Source of the DNA: a virus
Reading direction: 5' to 3' (one strand)
DNA: 44,802 nucleotides
IMG/VR virus record: IMGVR_UViG_3300031974_001441
Span: 1-44,802 of that record
Below, in pieces: positions 1-10,265 of this stretch (its first letter is position 1; each line of letters starts with the position of its first letter). The position numbers and the translations under genes are program-made. The notes beneath the pieces were generated by a model. That model did not search any database. It was given only the letters and a program-made list of their open reading frames with translations, and was not told the DNA's origin.

Positions 1-560
1 CCTACAACTCTTTTAATATCCTTACCACTGCTAGACTTCAGTCCCTTTACCGCATCATCCAACATCTTCATGATGTTAGGATCTGTTGCAGCTTGTTCTC
101 CTTGGAAGTATCCACCCACATTACCATCCGCATCTTTTTGTAGACCTTGATAAGTCATCATTGCCTTACGCTTCAGGCGCTCAGCATTCTCCTGTGGCAC
201 CTCACCCTTAGCTACCTGCTCATCAAGTTGTGTTTGATACTCCTGCCATGCTTTTTGGTTCTGCTGTATAGGAGCTACACGAGCTTGGTAGTTACCTGCA
301 GCCCGTACGATATCGGTTGTCATGTTCTCATAGTCACCTGCTGTAGCAGCTGCCTGCAAGAATGCATCAGTGTCCTGAAGAACTTCAGTCTTAAGTGCTT
401 CATCACCTTCAAATGGGGCAGCTGTAAGTGATGCTGCCTGTCTCTGCATAGCGTCAGTCTGCAGAAAGTTCTGCAGGTACCGATCACTGAGAATCTTAGA
501 TACCTCTTTCTGTCCACGGTCTACATACATGGACTTAGTTTCCCCAAAGTCTAGTGGCAT
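1..560 (-). CDS. Partial virion-block protein (N-terminal 186 residues), candidate internal cargo protein
   Basis: Only the first 186 residues are inside the window; the frame is open to position 1 and continues beyond it. The ATG is two bases after the stop of the 912-aa gene (junction TAATCATG). The visible part is hydrophilic, rich in Ala, Gln, Glu and Lys, and looks mostly helical, with no signal peptide or membrane segment. I do not recognise a domain. In crAss-like phages the genes downstream of the muzzle protein encode internal cargo proteins and then the giant virion RNA polymerase. By position this may be the start of such a protein; that is inference from gene order only. Confidence 0.8.
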   Translation of the reverse strand, partial: MPLDFGETKSMYVDRGQKEVSKILSDRYLQNFLQTDAMQRQAASLTAAPFEGDEALKTEVLQDTDAFLQAAATAGDYENMTTDIVRAAGNYQARVAPIQQNQKAWQEYQTQLDEQVAKGEVPQENAERLKRKAMMTYQGLQKDADGNVGGYFQGEQAATDPNIMKMLDDAVKGLKSSSGKDIKRVV

Positions 561-562
561 GA

Positions 563-3301
563 TTACTTCTTTTTAATCTTTCTTCTGCGGCGTACAGTGC
601 CTTTGCGCTTAATATAACGCTTCTTTCTCTTATCTCTTCTACCTCCTCTTCTCTCTTGATCCATATCACCCTCTTCCTCTTGTGATACAGGAGTTCCTTC
701 CAAAGCACCAACATCTTCGAGTGCTGCTTCCTCATCACTTACGGTCTCCCCATTAAGGAGTGCAAGTGCTTGTGCTTGTTCAGCAGTTAGACCACCTTGT
801 ACACTCTTATCCTGTGCCAAGAATGGGAACAGCTTGTTGAATCCATAGCGTTCCTCAGCTCTGTCATATGCACCACCAATCTGTGTAGCTGCAGCAAGCA
901 GTCTATCAGACTGTGCCTGACGTCTATCCTTAAGAGCTTGTGCAGTAGTATCCCCAATCTTGTCGAGTGCTGCATACTTGTTCTCAAACTTCTCGAGATC
1001 AGCTGCATACTTAGCAGCAGCATTAGCTCTGTTTGTTTCGTTGTATGCCTTCTGGTTAGCGAGTGCTACACGCAGTTCATTGTTGGCATTGAGCTGATTG
1101 ATTCTAGCACGCTCTCTCACATCTTCAGATGCAATCTTAGACATGTTAGCTGACTGTGATGCCATAGCTGCTTGTCTAGCTGCAATAGCAGCAGGACCTG
1201 CAATACTTGTATCAATAGTATTAGCCTGAGCATTGTATGCAGCTGTAGCTGCAGCTCTCTCAGGAGCAAATGACTTATACTCTGCAGGCGGGATACGATT
1301 GATGTATGATGGTGCAAGCATTGGAGCCATGGGATCGTCTCTGTTCTTCAGGTATGCAGCTGCACCAAGTGCCTGCAACATAGTTCCCTGGCCGTAGCCT
1401 CTAGGTATCTTACCCAAGAAGTCACCAACTTTCTCCAACACACCTTTACCCTTAGTCTCCTCTTCAACTGCATCCTCCATTGGGACTTCACTAGGCATCT
1501 CATCAAGTTGATTCAAAAGACCTGATACCTTACTTGGTCCGTCCATCTCATTGAGCTCATCAAGCAAAGCTTCCTGAACATTACCCGACGATACAGCTTC
1601 TCCTACTTGTGTGTCAGATGTCTTAAGACTCTTATCAAGCTCCGGCCTTACAACCTGGGCTACTTCTATCTGACTCATTGGTAGAGAATCCGCTCTTACC
1701 TCTGCTCCTTCTGGAACCATGTTGAGAGACCCAACACCTCTTGTTCCTTTATCTAGAGCATTTGGACCTTCATACAGCTCAGCATGACCATCAGCCATAT
1801 TCTGAGCAAACACCTCATCTAGATATGTTTGTGCTCTTGCTGAAGTCTCAGGTGCATCTTGGTCCTGAGTCATATCCTTGATGTATCGCTGGTATGCTGT
1901 TACATGATCCTCGAACTTAGGGTATGCAGCAACAAACTCTTCGTAGCTCTTAATAGGTCTCTTACCTCCACCCTCTTGATAAATACGACGTGCACCGTGG
2001 TAAGCCTTTATCTCATCTGGCTCCTTCTTCTTGTCCTTGAGCTTCTCATTCAGGTCAATGTACTTCTTGTTGATCTCCTTGATCTTCTTAGCATCCTTGT
2101 CCTTGTCAAGTCCTTTGAGTTCCCTCTCAAGGTCCTTAGCCAATGTATTCCCAGTCTCAGGGTTCTTTAGGTAGTTAGATACAATGTATGAACCCTTTTC
2201 GTCTTTTACTTCGAGTTCCCCATCTTCTACCTCAAGACCTTTCTTAGTCTTTGTACTATGCTCAAGAATGATACCGCTGTCAGAGCCTTTACCTGCCTCA
2301 TCGTGCTTGTTACCTACATACTTCTTAGCACCGTTCTTAAGCTTGAGTTCAAGACCACCAGGAAGTCTACGCTTGCCTTCAACAGCTTCAGTTCTCATAC
2401 CATACTGAGCTTTCTCCTCTGTCTTGGTGCGCACTACATAGTTACCATCTGAGTCTTGTGTCATTTTAGACCCAAGCTTCTTTTCATCTGCTGATGACTT
2501 AGTATCCCACATCTTCTGAGCAGTCTCTCTGCTCATGCTCTTACCTGTAGTACCGCTGTATGTCTGGTAGTCTACATTAGACTGTGCTTGGAGTCCTTTG
2601 TTCTTTCTACCACCTTTCTTAAATGCTACACCTTGGTTGACATTCTCGTAGTTCTCTTGTGGCATGTTCTGTATTGTGGCATCATACTGGGCCTGGTACT
2701 GAGCCTTCAGCATGTCGTGCTTCATCTTCTTTTCTTCAGCTTCAGCTTTAGCCTTAGCTTCTTCAGCTTCTTTCTTTGCCTTACGGCCCTTGAAGATAGA
2801 TTTAAGACCACCAGCTATACCACCAATAGCAGCACCTACAACATTACCAATACCTGGGACAACTGTACCGAGAGCAGCACCAAGCTTAGCACCTGATGCC
2901 ATACCACCAATAGCTGATCCTACACCACCACCAACTCCTCCAGCTGCACCTGCAATAGCCGCAAACTTATCACCACCAAGGAACTCACCGAACTTACCTA
3001 CATTACCTGCTGCAGCTTTACCTGCTACGTTCTTAGCTACACCACCAAGAGCTTTGAGTGCACCGCCGAGGAACATCTCCTCACGCTCTTTTCTAATGCC
3101 ATCTCTGCCTTTCTTGGTACCAAGACCACGCATGTTTGCAGCAAACTGTGCTCTACGTCTCAGTGTGGGGTCATCACTTTTTTTAGCACGATCTATACAA
3201 GATTGTGTTACACGACCACCACAGTACTTCGTGAATGAGCCTACGGTGCCTTTTTCTTTCATCCGCTTATTGGCCTTCTGTATCCATTTCTTGTCTGCCA
3301 T
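563..3301 (-). CDS. 912-aa modular virion protein with Gly/Ala-rich hydrophobic segment and basic tail; candidate cargo/ejection protein
   Basis: The N-terminus (residues 1-45) carries a short basic module with two cysteines (C27, C35: KYCGG...QSCID) of a kind that recurs in phage proteins. Residues about 80-170 are Gly/Ala-rich and hydrophobic, as in membrane-inserting ejection proteins, followed by a Lys/Glu/Ala helix to about 205. Residues about 315-385 resemble a module seen in large crAss-like virion proteins (GNKHDEAG ... LEVEDGE ... YIVS). The middle and C-terminal regions are long, charged, helical and Ala/Gln-rich. The last 30 residues are a Lys/Arg tail. The start overlaps the stop of the 1987-aa gene (TAATG). 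The location downstream of the muzzle gene fits an internal cargo protein ejected with DNA; this role is inferred. Confidence 0.88.
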   Translation of the reverse strand: MADKKWIQKANKRMKEKGTVGSFTKYCGGRVTQSCIDRAKKSDDPTLRRRAQFAANMRGLGTKKGRDGIRKEREEMFLGGALKALGGVAKNVAGKAAAGNVGKFGEFLGGDKFAAIAGAAGGVGGGVGSAIGGMASGAKLGAALGTVVPGIGNVVGAAIGGIAGGLKSIFKGRKAKKEAEEAKAKAEAEEKKMKHDMLKAQYQAQYDATIQNMPQENYENVNQGVAFKKGGRKNKGLQAQSNVDYQTYSGTTGKSMSRETAQKMWDTKSSADEKKLGSKMTQDSDGNYVVRTKTEEKAQYGMRTEAVEGKRRLPGGLELKLKNGAKKYVGNKHDEAGKGSDSGIILEHSTKTKKGLEVEDGELEVKDEKGSYIVSNYLKNPETGNTLAKDLERELKGLDKDKDAKKIKEINKKYIDLNEKLKDKKKEPDEIKAYHGARRIYQEGGGKRPIKSYEEFVAAYPKFEDHVTAYQRYIKDMTQDQDAPETSARAQTYLDEVFAQNMADGHAELYEGPNALDKGTRGVGSLNMVPEGAEVRADSLPMSQIEVAQVVRPELDKSLKTSDTQVGEAVSSGNVQEALLDELNEMDGPSKVSGLLNQLDEMPSEVPMEDAVEEETKGKGVLEKVGDFLGKIPRGYGQGTMLQALGAAAYLKNRDDPMAPMLAPSYINRIPPAEYKSFAPERAAATAAYNAQANTIDTSIAGPAAIAARQAAMASQSANMSKIASEDVRERARINQLNANNELRVALANQKAYNETNRANAAAKYAADLEKFENKYAALDKIGDTTAQALKDRRQAQSDRLLAAATQIGGAYDRAEERYGFNKLFPFLAQDKSVQGGLTAEQAQALALLNGETVSDEEAALEDVGALEGTPVSQEEEGDMDQERRGGRRDKRKKRYIKRKGTVRRRRKIKKK

Positions 3302-6300
3302 TATCTGTATGATTTACGGAAGTTAGCTCCAGCTCCGTGCAAATGTAATAAATTTCCATTAGAGTTATCGTTAATTAGTCGAACAACTAGGTAGTGGTCC
3401 ATAAACTTACCCTTGTTAAACCAGCTTTTATCTACATCTATATAGTTAGGGTTAACTACTCCCTCTTCTTGGAACATTGATATAGTCTGCTGGTTAGTGA
3501 TAACGCTGTTGGTGTAGCCTCCTGTTAGGTTAGGCTCTGGAGAAATAAGTCTTCCTTCTGTTATAGTTTCTTGTTTAGTTAAGTCTCTGAAGTTATTCAG
3601 TTGCCACATTCTGTTTACGAGTCTAGCGTTAGAGAGGTAGTTGATGCTCTCCCCCGTACCAGATATCTGGTTTGAGTTGTACACGTAGAACGATGTAAAG
3701 CCTGGTGTGGTCTTTCTGTCTGTCTCAGGGTTAGACGTGTTTTCTTTGTATGAGTCTGCCCAGTAGAATATTGATGAGAACAGCTTAGGCTCTGTTGGTG
3801 CTGTGTTCTCTACAAACTCTATCTCAGACCTATATACTTCTCCGTAGAACCCACCTGGTACATTTTTATTACCGTGCTTCCACAGTCTTATTCTGCAGGT
3901 GTCACATCTTTGATCCTCAGCCACAGTAAACATGTCTGTAGATGTAGATATGTACAAGTCTGGGAGATAGCTGTGTCTGCTGCCCCATACTCCTTTCTCT
4001 GGGTAGTATGATACTGTCCACCCTCCCTGAGTAAAGTACACAGGATTACCAAGTCCAATAGGTCCACAGTATGTAGTCGTTGCTGCCTTCTTAATGTTTG
4101 GGGCTTGGCCTCTATTGCCTGCTCCTCCTTGCTCTGCTGTTACGAGATCAATACATCCAGCATCTGCTTCATCTGGTCCTGGGACAGTGGTAGGTATGTT
4201 GTTTATGATTCTGATCTTACCAGCGAAGTAATCCTCTCTAAACTTCTGTGTTGGGATTGGTTCACGCTTGGTGATCATTATACGCTTGTACTTAGGATCA
4301 TACCCAACAGTAAATCCTATTCCGTACTTAGCTGTTGTTGCATCAGAGTAGAAGTCTTGCAGCTGGTACTGCTCCCCATCTAGGTCAATACCAAACTCCT
4401 TGAGCTTGAACTCAAGATTGTCCCTGAACCAAGTCTTCATACCTGCATCTGAGATACGTTGTATCTGACCACCAGCCATGCTGTACACAGCCCTGTCTGC
4501 TCTGTTGATAAAGAAGTGACCATGCTCTGTAGTAACATGAGCATACCTAGAGTCAGTACCACCCATACCTAAGTATGACTGGCCCATCTCGTCTGGGTCT
4601 TGTGAGAAGATGTCACCACTACCGATGAATGCATTTACTGCAGACAGCTGAAGTTCTTCTTTACCTCTTGTCAAGAACATAGCTCTCTTTGTATGTATGT
4701 ACAAAGTACCAGCTATGCTGAACATGTTTCTAATATCTCCTCTGTTGGAGTCAATGTCCTTGTAGTCCAAGGCCTTGAACTTTCTGTACCCATCAGCAAG
4801 ACTACCTGAGTCAACCGTAGAGCGAGCTACTCTTATCTCAAATGTATCCACATCCTTGAGCCTGCTTCTTGTTGGGAGTGGTATGGTTACCTTCTTATCC
4901 TGCAGCGCTGAGTAGTGCTGAGAGTAAAGCAAGCTTGTTGTAGCAGTCAGGTTATCTGTAGGTGGGGCAAAGATGATCTGCTTTGCAGTACTTGTTCCTA
5001 GGAATCTTGTATTGTCATCTACCGGGTTAGAGTGTCTAAGCTCGATGTTGTCGTCAGACTCTACAAAGAACTCAAACAAACTAGAGACTGGGTCTACTGT
5101 ACCCTGCATCCAGTTACCATTCTCCATGAGAGCAGCAACTGTAATCTGATTACGAGTGTTGTACGCATCAGATTGATAGTCTGATGTAACATTCGCTGAG
5201 TTCAATCTCCAGATCAACTGCCCATTCGTCAGACCATACGAATTGCTAAGTCCACCTATACTAAGAGGTACATCACCTTGGTCTCTTCTGTACCCTCCTT
5301 CAGGATCTATACCTGCCGCACTCAAGTCACCTCCTCCGAATCTGTAGAATATATCCTCGTTCTGATTCGCTGTGATGTTAGGAGAGTAGTACCCCTCAAA
5401 GGCATACATGTTCAGATCTGTATCATCACTCTTGATATTCTTGATGCCTGGGTCTCTAGAGTTAAGTCTAAAGTGGCAGTGGCCATAGCTCTGCGAAGTG
5501 GTTCTGAATGAGTACTTAGATATAAACGTATCCCCACCAAAGATGTAGGGGCTGGTCTCGCCGTTGTAGTAGTCATTCGTTATAGTTCCATCTGATTGGG
5601 TTACAGGCTCATCTACTTCTACATAGTATCCTGTCCACACCAACTCCTGTCTATCAAACGGGTTGAAGACATCAGTCTTTGCAGCACACAGATTTACAAG
5701 CCATGCCATTGGCATACCAATATCTGTCTTGTACGGAAGCATAGCAAAGTTCATACCTCTACCACTCTCTGGGTCGTACCTGTCCCCATTTATTGGACTA
5801 GATGGGTTTTCGAGGTTAGCGTTAGGGTCAGCTTCAGTACCTGCATATTCAAAATATCTAGTCAGTCCTCCCAGAGGGTGAGATGTATCTGGTGCATCAG
5901 GGAAGTAGAAGAACTGTGACTCAGACCATCTAGATAGTCCATGGAAAGAGTAGTTCAATCCTTCCCCATTCCATGTTTCGAATCTAGGCAGGTGTCCTCT
6001 CAATAGTGGAAGCCCACTCTCGAGTCCAATGAGTATAGAGCTTTCCCCACCTCTGTTGTACAGGAATGTTGCTCCTAAGAAAGCATTTGCATTATGCAGC
6101 TTGGTAGTGCTGTTTCCTTCTATGTACGTTGATGACTTGGGAGATATTTTAAGGTTAAGCAGGTTACCTGTCTTAGTATTGGTAATCGCAGAGAACTCGG
6201 CTGCATCCTGCCAGTCACTGTTTAGATAGACTGCACTGTTGCTGTTCTTACGATCATTACCCTTAATGATGTGCGATGTCTGCAGACAGTCGTATGGATT

Positions 6301-9264
6301 TACATAGGCTGTACCTATGAACATACCTGTAAAGTAAGCTCTTACTCTCTGCAGTCTACTCAGTCTGTACTGCTCTACACTTGGTCCCTGTTCCGTGTCA
6401 TCGTCGTCTTGCTGACCTGTAATTCTACCGAGCTGGTAGTTCTCCAGGCTGTTGGCATCAGGGTCGTAGTTACCATCCTGCAACTTAAATGCTGTGTTCT
6501 TTACGTTGTCTGATATGTCTACAACGTATGATGTACCTATGATACCATTCTGCTTTGTGAATGATACAGTGTTTCTCAACTCTGTTGATACCCATCCTGA
6601 TGATGGGAGTACTGTACATTCTCTTGCTGCGTCCTCAAGGTTATTTAAATACCCGTAGTTAGCACCAGTCTTCTGGTGTGCGAACTTAAGCTTGTCGTAG
6701 TCACAGGGTGGTATAAACTGACCGGGCCCTCCCATGAAGTGCCTAAACACTATACCGTATTGTGCTGAGATGTGGGTAGCTGCACTCAAGTCTGATTTAC
6801 GTCTCAACATATTAAAGTCGTGGAACGTAAATACTGGGGACGCAACATACGTATGATCCAGGTCACGTGTTCTCCATAGTGGGGATACTTCTACCCCAGC
6901 TCTGGTGTCTGATCTAAGACCTCCGTACAAGTACCACCCTCTGTAGTATGGTCCTTTCTTAGCCTGTACTACACTCTGCTCAGGCACAGATGCGTACCTA
7001 GGATGAGCAGGTATAGCAATAGATTGCCCAAGAATCGTCTTGTCTTCGGGCTTACGCTTTGCATAGTATATCTTATAGCCCTGCACATTTTGGAGTATGT
7101 GCTTTGGAATCTTGATGTTGCTAAGCTGTATCCCAAGAACGTTTACAGTCTCTGTTGTTTTGAGTGGTACGGATTGTAGTGGGTTAACGTTTGTTACACT
7201 ATTAGAAAATGCATTACTCCCATCTATAATTGCCTGCTCTGCTATGTAATCACCCTGAACACTGGCTGAGGTCATAAAACCATCTACTTGCTTAGAGTGG
7301 TTACTTGGCATCTTATGGTGTCTAACGTTGCGTCCTACTAGTGCTTCACTGCTGCCTAGAGAGGAAACTGTTCCATCGGGGTTTACGTCTCTTGCTATGC
7401 TAAAGTCTGGTGTATTTGGGTATACCTCATTCTTATTTGACCAAAAGGCTGTAGTTTGAGGATCTTCAACTGAGTTTCCAACGTACCCTGTAGTCCTAGT
7501 GTGATCTGTTGTATCAACTATCTCACAGATTCGTGCTGTTGGATCAGACTTACTAAACTCATGGGGGTGCATTCCGTAAGCATCCCTACAGTATTCAGCT
7601 GCTACGCCACCATTTGTAAGAGTGTCGTCTTCAAATAGTCTTCCTAGATTTAAATTAGGAGAACCCTGTGACCCATCGTCCAATTGTTTTGCATCTCTCC
7701 CTGGAATATGATAAGCATATGACTCGCTGCCGTCTTTCAATACAAAGGAGATGTAGAAGGCATATACTTCACCCCTTCTGTAGCTTTTCATGGCGTAGTT
7801 CATAGCCGGGTTCTTGTACCCGTTTTTGACACTCTGAGAGTTTTGATCTAACATTAGATTCGAGAGTACGTCTATGTATGAATCTGTAAGCTCAGCATTA
7901 ATTAATGTGTTATCTATAGCCCCATAGCTTCCACTGTCTAGTAGATTAAATGTACTGCCGGCACCTTCAAACCCATCAGTTTTGTAAGACTGACCAAAGT
8001 CCTTGCCCCACGCCATAAGCATTTGACTATACCCATAGTTGATTATAGCGGTGTCATACATTCTTGGGCTGAAGAATGCGTGTGGTTTAACTACAGCCTC
8101 CAGCTGTATGTTATTAGCATATCCCTGGTATCCTATGTCTTTGTTTGTTTTTAGGTTACCTAGGTACAGTCTATTATTCTGCTGCGTTATTGTCTGAGCT
8201 ACGAGGTACTCTGCATCGTCTACTATTATGTCTTCTACTGCTACACTTGCAGCTTCTTCTAGGCCTGTGTAGGTTATGTTCACAGAACCTGTTGGTGTAA
8301 TCTGCACAGATGGCAGCTCATACGCAGTAATTACCTCATCGTTTATTGCAACTACTGCTGGCTTTATTTTATTGTATATACAAGTATCGGGTACGATAAC
8401 CTGCCAGTTTATTGATTTGTTAGTTGGTAAACCTCCTGTACCCCCTACTAGAGCTGTGGTTGGAATAGCTCTCTCATCTCCAGACGTAATGTAGGCTGCA
8501 GGCGACATCTCAAAATAGTTTGTTGTCTGACCTTCATCATCTTCGTATGCTAGTGCTAAATGATATGCCCCACACTTTAAGGCTCCCCCTGTTCTGATAC
8601 TTACACCATTAGGGCTAAACCCAAATACAGCTGATGAACTTGTGTAGATGGGGACACTGAACCTTGCTCGTGGTCCTATGTAGGGTATGAGTCTTAGGTT
8701 GTCTGGGGTGAACTTGCTGTTTCCATACAGTCTTGTGTAGGGGTCCCCAAACTGTGTAATTCTCTTGTACTGCTTATCTACATTAAATACCCTTGGTGGA
8801 TTGTAGTCTAGCAGGTATGGCTCATCACTTGGTATTCCTGTGGTCCCTTCTGTAAAGTAACCATCAGTGAAGTATACAAGTGTTTCCCCCGCCTGGTTCT
8901 TTCTGTGGGTAGTCTGTATGAAGTGAGTCGGTTGGAAGTTTAGTGCGTTGTCCTGATACAGAACCAGAGAGTAGTCTTCCTTTGGGAAGAACAACTTGAT
9001 CTGATGGTAGTACGTGTAGTTTACACCGTCTGCTGCTAGGGTGTCTGTCTCCTGCCTACCGAACAGAACTACACGGTCATCCTCCAACACTGAGTACCCA
9101 CAGACAATAAACTTATCTGTAGACCCCATAAGAGTTACACCCTCCTCATTGACTACAGACCCCTGTGTGTAGTCAATGTTTATGTTCAAGGCATCACGAA
9201 ATGTACCCTCTGGTTGTCCCAGAAGTTCCTTGTCCTTATTCATGCCCATTGAGAATGTCTTCAT
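3301..9264 (-). CDS. Giant tail stabilization / muzzle-like protein (1987 aa)
   Basis: The N-terminal signature at residues 7-48 (GMNKDKELLGQPEGTFRDAL, then NIN and VNEEG) matches the start of the crAss-like 'stabilization protein', which forms the distal muzzle of the short tail and closes the DNA channel. The protein is large, beta-rich, with many Tyr, Asn and Gly, no signal peptide and no obvious membrane segment, consistent with repeated beta-propeller or beta-sandwich domains. Its ATG overlaps the last four bases of the 334-aa ring-like gene, as expected for co-translated tail parts. Function is assigned from the N-terminal signature and position; the rest of the chain gives no further recognisable motifs by eye. 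Confidence 0.88.
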   Translation of the reverse strand: MKTFSMGMNKDKELLGQPEGTFRDALNINIDYTQGSVVNEEGVTLMGSTDKFIVCGYSVLEDDRVVLFGRQETDTLAADGVNYTYYHQIKLFFPKEDYSLVLYQDNALNFQPTHFIQTTHRKNQAGETLVYFTDGYFTEGTTGIPSDEPYLLDYNPPRVFNVDKQYKRITQFGDPYTRLYGNSKFTPDNLRLIPYIGPRARFSVPIYTSSSAVFGFSPNGVSIRTGGALKCGAYHLALAYEDDEGQTTNYFEMSPAAYITSGDERAIPTTALVGGTGGLPTNKSINWQVIVPDTCIYNKIKPAVVAINDEVITAYELPSVQITPTGSVNITYTGLEEAASVAVEDIIVDDAEYLVAQTITQQNNRLYLGNLKTNKDIGYQGYANNIQLEAVVKPHAFFSPRMYDTAIINYGYSQMLMAWGKDFGQSYKTDGFEGAGSTFNLLDSGSYGAIDNTLINAELTDSYIDVLSNLMLDQNSQSVKNGYKNPAMNYAMKSYRRGEVYAFYISFVLKDGSESYAYHIPGRDAKQLDDGSQGSPNLNLGRLFEDDTLTNGGVAAEYCRDAYGMHPHEFSKSDPTARICEIVDTTDHTRTTGYVGNSVEDPQTTAFWSNKNEVYPNTPDFSIARDVNPDGTVSSLGSSEALVGRNVRHHKMPSNHSKQVDGFMTSASVQGDYIAEQAIIDGSNAFSNSVTNVNPLQSVPLKTTETVNVLGIQLSNIKIPKHILQNVQGYKIYYAKRKPEDKTILGQSIAIPAHPRYASVPEQSVVQAKKGPYYRGWYLYGGLRSDTRAGVEVSPLWRTRDLDHTYVASPVFTFHDFNMLRRKSDLSAATHISAQYGIVFRHFMGGPGQFIPPCDYDKLKFAHQKTGANYGYLNNLEDAARECTVLPSSGWVSTELRNTVSFTKQNGIIGTSYVVDISDNVKNTAFKLQDGNYDPDANSLENYQLGRITGQQDDDDTEQGPSVEQYRLSRLQRVRAYFTGMFIGTAYVNPYDCLQTSHIIKGNDRKNSNSAVYLNSDWQDAAEFSAITNTKTGNLLNLKISPKSSTYIEGNSTTKLHNANAFLGATFLYNRGGESSILIGLESGLPLLRGHLPRFETWNGEGLNYSFHGLSRWSESQFFYFPDAPDTSHPLGGLTRYFEYAGTEADPNANLENPSSPINGDRYDPESGRGMNFAMLPYKTDIGMPMAWLVNLCAAKTDVFNPFDRQELVWTGYYVEVDEPVTQSDGTITNDYYNGETSPYIFGGDTFISKYSFRTTSQSYGHCHFRLNSRDPGIKNIKSDDTDLNMYAFEGYYSPNITANQNEDIFYRFGGGDLSAAGIDPEGGYRRDQGDVPLSIGGLSNSYGLTNGQLIWRLNSANVTSDYQSDAYNTRNQITVAALMENGNWMQGTVDPVSSLFEFFVESDDNIELRHSNPVDDNTRFLGTSTAKQIIFAPPTDNLTATTSLLYSQHYSALQDKKVTIPLPTRSRLKDVDTFEIRVARSTVDSGSLADGYRKFKALDYKDIDSNRGDIRNMFSIAGTLYIHTKRAMFLTRGKEELQLSAVNAFIGSGDIFSQDPDEMGQSYLGMGGTDSRYAHVTTEHGHFFINRADRAVYSMAGGQIQRISDAGMKTWFRDNLEFKLKEFGIDLDGEQYQLQDFYSDATTAKYGIGFTVGYDPKYKRIMITKREPIPTQKFREDYFAGKIRIINNIPTTVPGPDEADAGCIDLVTAEQGGAGNRGQAPNIKKAATTTYCGPIGLGNPVYFTQGGWTVSYYPEKGVWGSRHSYLPDLYISTSTDMFTVAEDQRCDTCRIRLWKHGNKNVPGGFYGEVYRSEIEFVENTAPTEPKLFSSIFYWADSYKENTSNPETDRKTTPGFTSFYVYNSNQISGTGESINYLSNARLVNRMWQLNNFRDLTKQETITEGRLISPEPNLTGGYTNSVITNQQTISMFQEEGVVNPNYIDVDKSWFNKGKFMDHYLVVRLINDNSNGNLLHLHGAGANFRKSYR

Positions 9265-10265
9265 CTCGTTCCGTATGTATTGTACATTCCTCTGTAAATG
9301 TCTTCTCTAGTACCCAGATTCTCGAACTGCTCCTCTGATCTGTTGATGTTCGGTAGAAGTCTGACCCACTGGTTCATGAAGCTCTCCATCTGTGGGATGT
9401 CTGGGAATACAGCTTCGTTGCGTGCTTGTGTGCAGTAGTACTGCCACTGCTGATTAGCCGTCATGTAGTTGAACCCATTCTTGGGCTGCATGCCTCTAAG
9501 CAGCATCTTCTTAAAGATGTACCAGAACATGGCTTCTTTGTAGCTTATGCTGTCAGGTACAAGTGGGTAACAGTCTGCATCTGTTGGGAAAGCTTTGTAT
9601 GCTATACATACCTCACCTGCATCGAACGATGTCTTGATTCTATCTGACTCTACGAAGTAACACTTCTTTGTTGTGTGGTTACAATCAGGACAGTCATCTG
9701 ATGGGACAAATGTTGCAGTACATACTTCCATGGTCTGCATCTGAGGCCCATTCATATTTGTATAGGTGCTGTACAGTACATGTGCATCAGCATACAATCT
9801 TCTAAGCAAGTTTCTCTTCTCGGTTTCCAACACCTTCATATCGTTGAAACTGCTTTGAGTATCAAGCACAAGCTCTGCCAAGCTAGGGTTGTATATAGCA
9901 AGATCACTGTTGTACCCAGCAAGTTGCTCTGATCTAGCTTGGTCACTCTTATCTACTTTTACAGCTATCTCTCGTATGTTCTCATTAATACGATCAATGG
10001 TAGACTGTAGTTGAGCCTTTGTCTGCTGGTCTTTATTCAGCGCTACCTGTTCTAGGTAGTACATATCTGGGGGCAGACTACCCTTGTGGTTTTCTATCTT
10101 AACCACACAGGTCTTGCTCTCTAACTGAGCACTAGCCCCAATATGTTCAAGCGCTTCCCCTATCCATTCAATGGCATCATGAATCCAGTTAGGATCTTCT
10201 GGAGCCAAGTCACGCATGACCTTACGGACTATCTCCTGGCTAGATGTTGTCTTATATATTGCCAT
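9261..10265 (-). CDS. Ring/neck-like tail structural protein (334 aa)
   Basis: A mainly helical protein with the opening pattern of crAss-like connector/ring proteins (an N-terminal helix, 'PNWIHDAIEWIGEALEHIG', then a beta stretch ending LPPDMYYLEQV). A long coiled-coil-like region follows (about residues 80-150). A Cys-rich turn (CTATF ... DDCPDCN ... KKCYF, residues about 182-206) could bind a metal. The C-terminal part is aromatic-rich with the pattern seen in neck proteins that pack under the portal. It overlaps the next gene by four bases and the previous one by 14. Ring protein is the best assignment, based on pattern and its place directly before the muzzle gene. Confidence 0.82.
   Translation of the reverse strand: MAIYKTTSSQEIVRKVMRDLAPEDPNWIHDAIEWIGEALEHIGASAQLESKTCVVKIENHKGSLPPDMYYLEQVALNKDQQTKAQLQSTIDRINENIREIAVKVDKSDQARSEQLAGYNSDLAIYNPSLAELVLDTQSSFNDMKVLETEKRNLLRRLYADAHVLYSTYTNMNGPQMQTMEVCTATFVPSDDCPDCNHTTKKCYFVESDRIKTSFDAGEVCIAYKAFPTDADCYPLVPDSISYKEAMFWYIFKKMLLRGMQPKNGFNYMTANQQWQYYCTQARNEAVFPDIPQMESFMNQWVRLLPNINRSEEQFENLGTREDIYRGMYNTYGTR

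Noticed and set aside
2712-3326. Plus-strand frame of 204 codons antisense to the 912-aa gene
   Set aside because: Pro/Ala/Leu-rich shadow of the Gly/Ala-rich opposite strand; no start context or homology-like pattern.
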